A stretch of 64,000 bases of DNA from Flavobacterium supellecticarium (lineage in GTDB: Bacteria; Bacteroidota; Bacteroidia; Flavobacteriales; Flavobacteriaceae), in the NCBI RefSeq assembly GCF_004801375.1, contig NZ_SSNZ01000007.1, forward strand, positions 1 to 64,000, in the 5' to 3' direction. Of this stretch, positions 1-6,634 are shown one piece after another. Every line of letters begins with the position of its first letter. The stretch's first letter is position 1. The notes under the pieces were generated by a model, which saw only the letters and a list, made by a program, of their open reading frames with translations, made no database searches and was not told where the DNA came from. The position numbers were made by a program, and so were the translations under genes.

Positions 1-153
1 ACGGAAGGTATAGTTTATACTATTCCCTTCACCTTTAACTTCATCGTCCTTTTCCTGGTTTTGGAATCCATAACGATATGATTCTGAGGATTCATGACGG
101 TTTGGCACTAGCATCCCAAACGGATAGGAATTATATTTGTGTAATTCGCATAT
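1..153 (-). pseudogene. Rhs-repeat core fragment, truncated
   Basis: Reading the minus strand from 153 down to 1 gives 51 codons without a stop. They contain the hallmark [11 protein letters not shown] followed by [13 protein letters not shown] and [10 protein letters not shown]. This is the segment just before the MHDPRVGRF block of the Rhs repeat-associated core in Flavobacterium Rhs/YD proteins. An in-frame stop sits at 154-156, immediately upstream, so the large repeat body that should precede the core is missing here. The fragment continues past the left edge of the window, so its C-terminal toxin part, if any, is unseen. It may be a displaced Rhs tip or a decayed gene; translation from the internal ATG at 112-114 is possible but unproven. 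The family identification rests on recognising the motif, without a database search. Confidence 0.75.
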
Positions 154-343
154 TTATAAGAACTTAAATCACAATTGTAGTCCGATAAAAATACAAATTA
201 TAGCAAAAAACGCCTCTTTTTTTTAACTAAAAAAGTAGGATTTCAGCCCTCAAATTAACGTGCTTTTAGAAATAATATCGGTATAAAAAGGTTTTTTCTC
301 AGGTTAAGGAAAAAATATTATCTTGCGACGATTAAAAATATAA

Positions 344-1117
344 TTGAATCCCTTGAAAACAAAGACTTTATTTCGTTTTTTTTACATACCATTAGTAGTA
401 CTATTCCTTTCTTTTACGGATCCGTACCTGATAAAACGAATTTCTGATAGTAACTTTCGTTACGAGTTCTATACAACCGATAAAAGTATAAGCCCTAAAT
501 CCGGAAAAACGTATTATTGGTTTAAAGGCGGAGCCATCCATAACGCGCAGGGAGGTGTTGCCGGTCAATTGCTACACGACGGTTATACCAAAATGTACCA
601 CAGTAACCAACTCGCGGAACAAGGGAAATTTGACGAAGGACTAAAAACCGGCTGGTGGAAAACCTGGTATACCAACGGAACTTTGGAAACAACTCAATAC
701 TGGAACAACGGTTTAAAAACCGGAGCGTTTAACCGCTTTAACGATAAAGGGGAGCTGATCGAAAAAGGTTATTTTAAAAAGGATCAAAGACATGGTAAAT
801 GGATCGATCTGGCCAAAAAAGATACAGTAGTCTATAAAAACGGAGTTGTTTTTGTCGCCAAACCAAAGCTTACAAAAGAAGAAAAAGCCAAACTAAAAGA
901 AGAGCAGAAAGCAGCAAAAGCAGCTAAAAAAGTGCAGGAGAAGCTGGATAAAGAGAAAAAGGCACGGGATAAAGAAAATAAAAAACAACAAAAGGAACGC
1001 GAGAAAGAACAGAAAAACCTGAATCAGCAACAACAGCCTCAGGAAAAAGAAAGTTTCTTTAAGCGATTATTCCGCAAAAAAGAACCAAAAGTAAATACCA
1101 ATGGTAAAGGCGCATAG
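344..1117 (+). CDS. YwqK/MORN-repeat protein with charged C-terminal coiled coil, first gene of the secretion operon
   Basis: A 257-residue protein. The N-terminus has a hydrophobic segment (about residues 10-24) that looks like a signal peptide or anchor. The middle (about 75-165) carries repeats of the GxxxGxWxxxYxNG type (EGLKTGWWKTWYTNG, NGLKTGAFNRFNDKG, DQRHGKWIDL), which is the YwqK/MORN-variant pattern. Residues 175-240 are almost all Lys, Glu, Gln and Ala and should form a coiled coil. The start is a TTG at 344 or, equally plausible, the TTG at 353; no in-frame ATG precedes the hydrophobic segment. Its 3' end overlaps the next gene by 17 bases, so it is co-transcribed with the pseudopilin genes. 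Proteins with these repeats are often labelled antitoxin, but nothing here supports a toxin partner. Its role in the secretion operon is unknown. Confidence 0.7.
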   Translation: MNPLKTKTLFRFFYIPLVVLFLSFTDPYLIKRISDSNFRYEFYTTDKSISPKSGKTYYWFKGGAIHNAQGGVAGQLLHDGYTKMYHSNQLAEQGKFDEGLKTGWWKTWYTNGTLETTQYWNNGLKTGAFNRFNDKGELIEKGYFKKDQRHGKWIDLAKKDTVVYKNGVVFVAKPKLTKEEKAKLKEEQKAAKAAKKVQEKLDKEKKARDKENKKQQKEREKEQKNLNQQQQPQEKESFFKRLFRKKEPKVNTNGKGA

Positions 1118-2315
1118 TCTGTTATACGCAGTCTATATCTGTCTGATTGTATCTATCATTTGCGGAGCGTTGTTGTATTTCTCCGGTTTGTACAATCAGC
1201 TGAATTTATATTACAATTTGCAGGAGGAATTATACATTCACAATCAGTCGGTGGTGAATTATGCGCTGGGGAATAAATTGGCAGGAGAGGAGCTTCCGGT
1301 TGACGAAGAATCCGGTGTGGAAGGAAGTTATGAAGCAAAACCGTATGGCTTATTGCACGTGTTGCTAGCTAAAACGATGTTGCGAAATGATACGGTAACG
1401 TCGGCACATATTATAGGAAGTTATTCCAAAGATAAAACCGCCATTCATTTGGCAAATCTGACGAAGTCGCTTCGGTATTCGGGAACGGTTCGGTTAAATG
1501 GCGATAATCAATTGCCGTCAACATTTATAGAAACATCCTATCTGACCAATAAAGCAAGTAAGCTTACGGTTACCGGACAAAATACAGTATCCGAAATCAA
1601 GCTTCCGGAGATCAATGCCAGTTTTAAAAAGATCTTCGAAGGAATCAAAACGGAAAAGGTGGCCTTGTCTGATTTCGAAAACGAAAAAGGGATGCCTTAT
1701 TTTAATTCGTTTCTAAAGGATACCAAAGAAATTAAAGTGGGCGTAAACACGCTTTCTGGTTTAAACGTGAAAGGAAATTTTGTGTTGCGGGCGAAAGATT
1801 CCATCGTGGTGAGTAAAAATGCCATTTTGGAAGATGTGATCCTGATCGCTCCGAAAATAACGTTCGAAGAGGGATTTAAAGGAACGGTTCAGGCTTTTGC
1901 TACCAAAGGAATCGAATTACAGGAAAAAGTGATTTTAAAATATCCGTCTGTGGTTTGTGTATATAACGATACCGATGGGGAAAGTAAACTTAAAATCAAA
2001 AAAGAGTGTTCGATTGAAGGCGCCATAGTGTTGTTTGGAAGTTCAATTCTCACCGTCAATAGGAATCTTATGGTAGTGGACGAAAAGAGTAGGATACTTG
2101 GAGATATCTATTGTACCGGAAAGCTGGATTTAAAAAGCGATGTACAAGGTTCGGTTTATACGAATTATTTTTTTCATAAAAACGGCTCTTCCGTCAATGA
2201 TAATATGATTGTGGATATTGAAATCGATCCGCAAAAGCGACCGGAATATTTTATGGCGATTCCGCTGTTCGAGGCGAAAAAAAATAAATATGGCATTATT
2301 AAAAAAGTATTGTAA
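1101..2315 (+). CDS. GspK-like pseudopilin with beta-rich (bactofilin-like) body
   Basis: A 404-residue protein starting MVKA then HSLLY and a single hydrophobic helix (about 5-27). The break after Ala4 matches the processing site of the three other pseudopilins in this operon (Ala at -1, Ser at +2), but position +5 is Tyr instead of Glu. In type II secretion, GspK is the pseudopilin that lacks Glu5, so I infer a K-type tip subunit. The soluble part is not the classic alpha-rich GspK fold. Residues about 215-370 are short beta-type repeats (for example VVSKNAILEDVILIAP, SRILGDIYCTGKLDLKSDV) like those of bactofilin or polymer-forming proteins. It overlaps the gene before by 17 bases and the next pseudopilin by 26. 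The assignment as K is inference; the N-terminal resemblance and operon position are what is seen. Confidence 0.6.
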   Translation: MVKAHSLLYAVYICLIVSIICGALLYFSGLYNQLNLYYNLQEELYIHNQSVVNYALGNKLAGEELPVDEESGVEGSYEAKPYGLLHVLLAKTMLRNDTVTSAHIIGSYSKDKTAIHLANLTKSLRYSGTVRLNGDNQLPSTFIETSYLTNKASKLTVTGQNTVSEIKLPEINASFKKIFEGIKTEKVALSDFENEKGMPYFNSFLKDTKEIKVGVNTLSGLNVKGNFVLRAKDSIVVSKNAILEDVILIAPKITFEEGFKGTVQAFATKGIELQEKVILKYPSVVCVYNDTDGESKLKIKKECSIEGAIVLFGSSILTVNRNLMVVDEKSRILGDIYCTGKLDLKSDVQGSVYTNYFFHKNGSSVNDNMIVDIEIDPQKRPEYFMAIPLFEAKKNKYGIIKKVL

Positions 2316-2637
2316 AATCCCGGCAAATTCCATTTTGGAATCCGTAATCGCACTGACGATCATTTCGATTTGTCTCTATATCGCGATTTCAGTTTATGCG
2401 GCCGTATTTACACCGCGTACATCAGCGAAGTTTTACAATACGCAGAATAAAGTCAATGAAATATTTTACCTGATGCAATTACAAGGCGATTCGTTGCAAT
2501 ATGAGGGTGAAGATCCGAATCTGGAAATAGAAGAAGAAACCGTAAATCCCGGAGTGAAAAAAATATCCGTACACTATAAAGACAGTACCAATTTCAAGTT
2601 TGAAAAGAATTTTTACATACAAGGTAACGGCGAATAA
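2290..2637 (+). CDS. Type IV pilin-like minor pseudopilin, GspI/PilV type
   Basis: A 115-residue protein from the ATG at 2290. The open frame extends further upstream, but that part is out-of-register overlap with the previous gene. The leader is short and basic (MALLKKYCKIPA) and is followed by NSILESVIALTIISICLYIA, a class III prepilin signal with Glu at +5 of the mature chain and a 20-residue hydrophobic helix. The -1 residue is Ala, not Gly. The small C-terminal domain is acidic. It overlaps the K-like gene by 26 bases and the J-like gene by 38, which indicates tight translational coupling. The family is clear from the N-terminus; the I-type label is inferred from gene order before a J-like subunit. 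Confidence 0.75.
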   Translation: MALLKKYCKIPANSILESVIALTIISICLYIAISVYAAVFTPRTSAKFYNTQNKVNEIFYLMQLQGDSLQYEGEDPNLEIEEETVNPGVKKISVHYKDSTNFKFEKNFYIQGNGE

Positions 2638-3115
2638 AACGCAGCTAAAAGCCTTTTCAATGATTGAGGCGATTGTGAGTATGGCGATTACGGCTATTAT
2701 TATGAGTCTGATTTTTGTCGTGTTTTCGATTGTAAGCGAAAGATTGCTGGATTTTAAAAACCAGAATCAGCCGGTGAACGATCTGAATCGGTTTACCTAT
2801 TCGGTCAATAAAGACATTTTTGAAAATGAAAAAATAAAGCTTCAGGAAGAAGCACTCCTGTTTACCGGATATGCCGGCGAACAGGTTTTATATAGTATCG
2901 GGAACGAGTATCTGTTGCGGACAAAAGGGGAGTTTGTCGACACGTTTCGAATTCAGATTAAAGAAATACAACTGGATTCGGTTTACAGTCGATCGAAACA
3001 ACTGGCTTTCCGAAAACTAAATGTAAAGCTCGATGTGAATGAAAAAGAAATGGGATTGCATTTTTATAAACAGATTTATGCCAGTGAATTAATACAGGCA
3101 ATACAGAAACCATGA
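2600..3115 (+). CDS. Type IV pilin-like minor pseudopilin, GspJ/PulJ type
   Basis: A 171-residue protein. No ATG precedes the pilin helix, so the start is the TTG at 2600; the next in-frame ATG (2660) falls inside the processing motif and would remove the leader. The leader (18 residues, basic) ends LKA, then FSMIEAIVSMAITAIIMSLI follows with Glu at +5. The membrane helix is followed by a longer globular part rich in beta-type sequence, as expected for the J class. The -1 residue is Ala. It overlaps the next gene, the F-type platform protein, by 4 bases. The TTG start fits the leader lengths of the sister subunits (12-19 residues). Confidence 0.75.
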   Translation: MKRIFTYKVTANKTQLKAFSMIEAIVSMAITAIIMSLIFVVFSIVSERLLDFKNQNQPVNDLNRFTYSVNKDIFENEKIKLQEEALLFTGYAGEQVLYSIGNEYLLRTKGEFVDTFRIQIKEIQLDSVYSRSKQLAFRKLNVKLDVNEKEMGLHFYKQIYASELIQAIQKP

Positions 3116-4233
3116 GCTTTGATTTAAGTGCCTATAAAAAGGATGCCCCGGAAAAAAAAGAGTTGAAACGCAATACTGGGCAGTTTCAGTTCTCGAAAAA
3201 ACTATCCGATAAAAAGAAGGAGGTTTTTTACCGCGAATTGGGAATGCTGTTAAAATCGGGCGTGGATTTTAAAAAAGCGCTGGAAATATTAAGCAACCAG
3301 TCGGCGAATAAACTGGAAAAGGAAATCATCCTCCGAATTAAAGAACGGGTGGTCGAAGGAAGAAGTATTTACGAGTCGATGCGGGAAACGAATCAGTTTT
3401 CGCCCTACGAATATTACAGTATTCAGATTGGGGAAGAAACCCGAAAGCTGGAAGAGGTGCTAACCGAGTTGCAAAAATATTTTAACCGTAAAATCCAGAT
3501 GCAACGACAAATTGTTTCGGTGTTAACGTATCCGACGATTGTAATGTTGGTGACGATTTTGGTGCTGTATTTTATGTTGAATAAAGTGGTGCCGATGTTT
3601 AGTTCCGTGTTTAAACAATTCGGAAGTGAATTGCCTAAAAGTACGCAGATCATTCTAAAAATCTCGAATCATTCGGGAACCATTTTTACGATGGTTGCGA
3701 TTGTGATCTTTGGTTTGATTGCGGTTCATTTTCTGCTAAAAGGAAAAAACAGTTATCGGGCGTTTACGACTGGTTTGCTACTTCGGATTCCGTATTTCGG
3801 AAATCTGGTTCGCAAGATTTATATCTCCCGGTTTTGTCAGGCGATGAATTTGTTGATCACATCAAAAACAACCTTGATTAATGCGCTTACGCTTACGTCT
3901 AAGATGATCGGTTTTTATCCGATTGAAGTCGCGATCGAAGCGATTAAGGACGATATTACCCGGGGTGTTTCATTAAGCGATAGCTTAAAAAAACATACTG
4001 TTTTTGAAAATAAAATGGTTTCAATGGTCGAAGTGGCCGAACAGGTGAACCAATTGGATACCATGTTCGAAAGGCTTTCGGAACAGTATAATGAAGAAAT
4101 CAGCCACCAAACCAAAATGATTGGTGTGGTTTTAGAACCGATGATCATCATTGTAATCGGGGTTATTGTTGGAGTCATCATGGTTTCGATGTACGCACCG
4201 ATGTTCGATTTGAGTAAAATAATCAGGAATTAA
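3112..4233 (+). CDS. gspF: Type II secretion F family inner-membrane platform protein
   Basis: A 373-residue protein with the two-fold GspF/PilC architecture. There are two cytoplasmic helical domains (about 35-165 and 235-345), each beginning FYRELGMLLKSGVDF or ISRFCQAMNLLITSKTTL, and three membrane segments (about 138-160, 186-208 and 340-365). The motif GEETRKLEEVLTELQKYF in the first repeat and VEVAEQVNQLDTMFERLS in the second are family signatures. GspF forms the inner-membrane base that couples the ATPase to pseudopilus assembly. An N-terminal basic, low-complexity stretch (about 1-30) replaces the usual first helices. It starts 4 bases inside the preceding pseudopilin gene. About 76 bases separate it from the next gene, one of the larger gaps in the operon. 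Confidence 0.93.
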   Translation: MSFDLSAYKKDAPEKKELKRNTGQFQFSKKLSDKKKEVFYRELGMLLKSGVDFKKALEILSNQSANKLEKEIILRIKERVVEGRSIYESMRETNQFSPYEYYSIQIGEETRKLEEVLTELQKYFNRKIQMQRQIVSVLTYPTIVMLVTILVLYFMLNKVVPMFSSVFKQFGSELPKSTQIILKISNHSGTIFTMVAIVIFGLIAVHFLLKGKNSYRAFTTGLLLRIPYFGNLVRKIYISRFCQAMNLLITSKTTLINALTLTSKMIGFYPIEVAIEAIKDDITRGVSLSDSLKKHTVFENKMVSMVEVAEQVNQLDTMFERLSEQYNEEISHQTKMIGVVLEPMIIIVIGVIVGVIMVSMYAPMFDLSKIIRN

Positions 4234-4309
4234 TACGGATGTCATTAATGTTTGTATTTTAGCGCCCGTTAATAATTAACACTTTTTTAATAAATAAAAT
4301 AGGATAAAG

Positions 4310-4744
4310 ATGTTTACCACTACTAAAAAATATCTTCAAAAAATAAAGAAAGCAGCTGTTAAGGCCTACTCCCTAACGGAGATTCTAATCGTTTTATGTA
4401 TCATCGGAATTCTGTTGCTGATGGTGTTGCCTAATCAAACTTCGGTAATCAGTCAGGCGAAAGCGATCGAAGCGCAGGCGATGCTGAATCAGGTGTACGG
4501 TTTGCAGAAAAGTTATTTTTACCGCCATTCCAAATATTCCAACAGTTTGGAAGAATTGGGTTTTGAACAGGAAAAAACCGTTCAGGAAGGCGGACAGGCG
4601 GTTTATAAAGTAGAAATTATCGAAGCATCAAACGATTCGTTTATGGCAAGAGCTACTTCGGTTTCCGATTTGGATGGTGATGGGAATTTCAACACCTGGG
4701 AAATCGATAACAAAAAAGTACTGACAGAGGTTACAAAAGAATAA
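4310..4744 (+). CDS. gspG: Major pseudopilin, GspG-like, with EF-hand loop
   Basis: A 144-residue protein. The leader of 19 residues ends VKA, then YSLTEILIVLCIIGILLLMV follows with Glu at +5 and a Pro (LPNQ) that marks the kink common to pilins. The mature domain has the AQAMLNQVYGLQKSYFYRHSKYS helix and a tyrosine-rich loop typical of GspG and PilE/PilA-like proteins. Residues 120-131 (DLDGDGNFNTWE) match the 12-residue EF-hand calcium loop at positions 1, 3, 5, 6, 9 and 12. GspG binds calcium in classical type II secretion, but through a different loop. As the only full G-like subunit in the operon it is probably the main filament component. The gap before it (76 bases) might hold a promoter that raises its expression. 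The prepilin peptidase gene follows after one base. Confidence 0.85.
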   Translation: MFTTTKKYLQKIKKAAVKAYSLTEILIVLCIIGILLLMVLPNQTSVISQAKAIEAQAMLNQVYGLQKSYFYRHSKYSNSLEELGFEQEKTVQEGGQAVYKVEIIEASNDSFMARATSVSDLDGDGNFNTWEIDNKKVLTEVTKE

Positions 4745-4745
4745 T

Positions 4746-5234
4746 ATGTTACTCGCAGTACTCCTTCTTTGTTTACTTCTAATGGTTTTTCAGGACTGGA
4801 AAAGCAGGATGATCCATGTGGCGTTGCCCGTGGTGGTGTTTGTGCTTTCTATGTTGCAGATAAAGCAGGATTATAACGCGACAGTTTGGTCCATAACGGC
4901 CTATAATGTTGCCTTTTTCGGGATAACATTTGTAGGGCTTGTCGCATATATGAGCTGGAAAAACAAAGGCTTTCTAAATCCGTTTGAGCATTATTTCGGA
5001 TTGGGCGATTTGCTGTTCTATCTGTCCATAACACCGTTGTTTTTACTCAAAAATTATGTGGTTTATTTTATCGGATCGATGTTTTTTTCTATACTGTTAC
5101 AGTTAACACTGAAAAAACGTATGAAACATCAAACCGTACCCTTGGCGGGATTTGCATCGCTTTTATTAGTGGTGCTTATTCTTAAAGATCTCTTTTTAAA
5201 TGTTTATAAAATTACATTGATCAATAAAATATGA
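4746..5234 (+). CDS. Minimal A24-family prepilin peptidase
   Basis: A 162-residue integral membrane protein with about four to five hydrophobic segments. It keeps both aspartates of A24 aspartic peptidases: Asp17 in FQDWKSRMIHV (the xxDxxxxxIP-like motif at the end of the first helix) and Asp88 in FGLGDLLFYLS (the GxGD motif). The N-terminal cytoplasmic domain with the zinc cysteines and methyltransferase activity of GspO/PilD is absent, so it resembles the short TadV/FlaK-size enzymes. It should cleave the leaders of the four filament subunits encoded around it, whose cleavage sites have Ala in place of Gly. It follows the G-like gene by one base and overlaps the ATPase gene by 4. Confidence 0.82.
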   Translation: MLLAVLLLCLLLMVFQDWKSRMIHVALPVVVFVLSMLQIKQDYNATVWSITAYNVAFFGITFVGLVAYMSWKNKGFLNPFEHYFGLGDLLFYLSITPLFLLKNYVVYFIGSMFFSILLQLTLKKRMKHQTVPLAGFASLLLVVLILKDLFLNVYKITLINKI

Positions 5235-6631
5235 CGATAGCGATCAATCAGGATATACAGCATATTATTTCCAGTGATATGGCCAACCATTACCGGGTTT
5301 TGCCAAAAGCAGTCACCGAAACGACTATCGAGTTGTATAGCGATGGCTCCGGCGATCGAAACGATTTGAAGGATGAATTGGAGTTGTTGCTTGGAAAACA
5401 GGTGGTGTTTGAATTGTGTGACGCAGTGGAAATCGAAAAAGCACTTTCCATCCATTACCGGAAAGAACGGGAAACCGGAAGTAAGAAATCGCTGAATATC
5501 GAAAAAGGGGATTTCCTGGAAAATCTGCTGGAAGAGGCGAAATCGCTTAAAAGTAGTGATATCCATTTTGAAGTGTACGAAGAATCGGCGCGAATCCGTT
5601 TCCGAATCGACGGTCAGTTGATAGAGCGGTATAAAATCGAAAAGGAGAATTACCTGGAGTTGGTCAATAAGGTTAAGATTCGCTCCAAACTGAATATTAC
5701 CGAAAAACGATTGCCGCAGGACGGACGGATTACCAACGAGACATTCGATATCCGGGTTTCAATTTTGCCCACCTTGTTCGGAGAAAAAATCGTAATGCGT
5801 TTACTCGGTCAGGATGCGTCCAATATCGATCTGAATACGCTCGGATTGGAAAAAGAAGAGCTGAGAAGTTACCTGGAAGCGGTAAAAAAACCAAACGGAA
5901 TTATATTGATCAGTGGTCCTACGGGTTCGGGTAAAACGACGACGCTATATGCGACGTTACGCTTGCTGAATGATTCGAAACGGAATATTGTAACCGTAGA
6001 GGATCCGATTGAGTATACGCTTAAAGGGATCAATCAGGTACAATTAAAAGAAGATATCGGACTAACGTTTGCGTCGGCTTTAAAATCGTTCCTGCGTCAG
6101 GATCCGGACGTGATCATGTTGGGGGAGATTCGGGATTCCGAAACGGCTTTAATGGCGATTCGGGCGTCTTTAACAGGGCACCTGGTATTGTCGACGATCC
6201 ACACGAACTCGGCTATCGGAACCATTTCCCGATTGGTGGATATGGGGGTGCCTTCCTATCTGATTGCGGAAACACTCAATCTTTCCGTAGCGCAGCGATT
6301 GGTGCGAAAGCTGTGTAACGATTGTAAAAAAGAAACCGTTTGCAATAAAGACGATTTTCCGTCACATTTTGATTTTCCGTTTGAAATCGAAACCTATTTT
6401 AAACCGGTTGGCTGTAATAAATGTTACCATAGCGGCTACAAGGGACGACGTGCCATTTATGAAGTGCTAAACATCAATCATACGGTTTCGGAATCCATAA
6501 AAAATAATACCATCGCACAAACGATGGAGAATGATAAAAAACACCAGTCGTTGTCCGAAAAAGCCTTTGCTATTCTGGCCGAAGGAGAAACCTCACTGGA
6601 AGAAATATACTCTATTTTAATTAACGCATAA
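5231..6631 (+). CDS. gspE: Type II secretion / type IV pilus assembly ATPase GspE
   Basis: A 466-residue member of the GspE/PilB hexameric ATPases. An N-terminal region (about 1-95) is followed by the N2 domain with SSDIHFEVYEESARIRFRID, then the Walker A loop GPTGSGKT at about 229-236, the Asp box around TVEDPIEYTLKGINQVQ, Walker B DVIMLGEIRDSETA and the His box LSTIHTNSA. Near the C-terminus are CNDC and CNKC, giving the four-cysteine zinc motif typical of the E subfamily and unlike PilT. It powers pseudopilus growth from the inner-membrane face. The length is slightly below classical GspE (about 500) because the N1 domain is short. It overlaps the peptidase gene by 4 bases, and the secretin gene follows after 3. 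Confidence 0.95.
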   Translation: MTIAINQDIQHIISSDMANHYRVLPKAVTETTIELYSDGSGDRNDLKDELELLLGKQVVFELCDAVEIEKALSIHYRKERETGSKKSLNIEKGDFLENLLEEAKSLKSSDIHFEVYEESARIRFRIDGQLIERYKIEKENYLELVNKVKIRSKLNITEKRLPQDGRITNETFDIRVSILPTLFGEKIVMRLLGQDASNIDLNTLGLEKEELRSYLEAVKKPNGIILISGPTGSGKTTTLYATLRLLNDSKRNIVTVEDPIEYTLKGINQVQLKEDIGLTFASALKSFLRQDPDVIMLGEIRDSETALMAIRASLTGHLVLSTIHTNSAIGTISRLVDMGVPSYLIAETLNLSVAQRLVRKLCNDCKKETVCNKDDFPSHFDFPFEIETYFKPVGCNKCYHSGYKGRRAIYEVLNINHTVSESIKNNTIAQTMENDKKHQSLSEKAFAILAEGETSLEEIYSILINA

Positions 6632-6634
6632 ATA

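Noticed and set aside
344..1117. Toxin-antitoxin locus suggested by the YwqK label
   Set aside because: The label comes only from the repeat type. No toxin gene is adjacent and the gene is locked into the filament operon.
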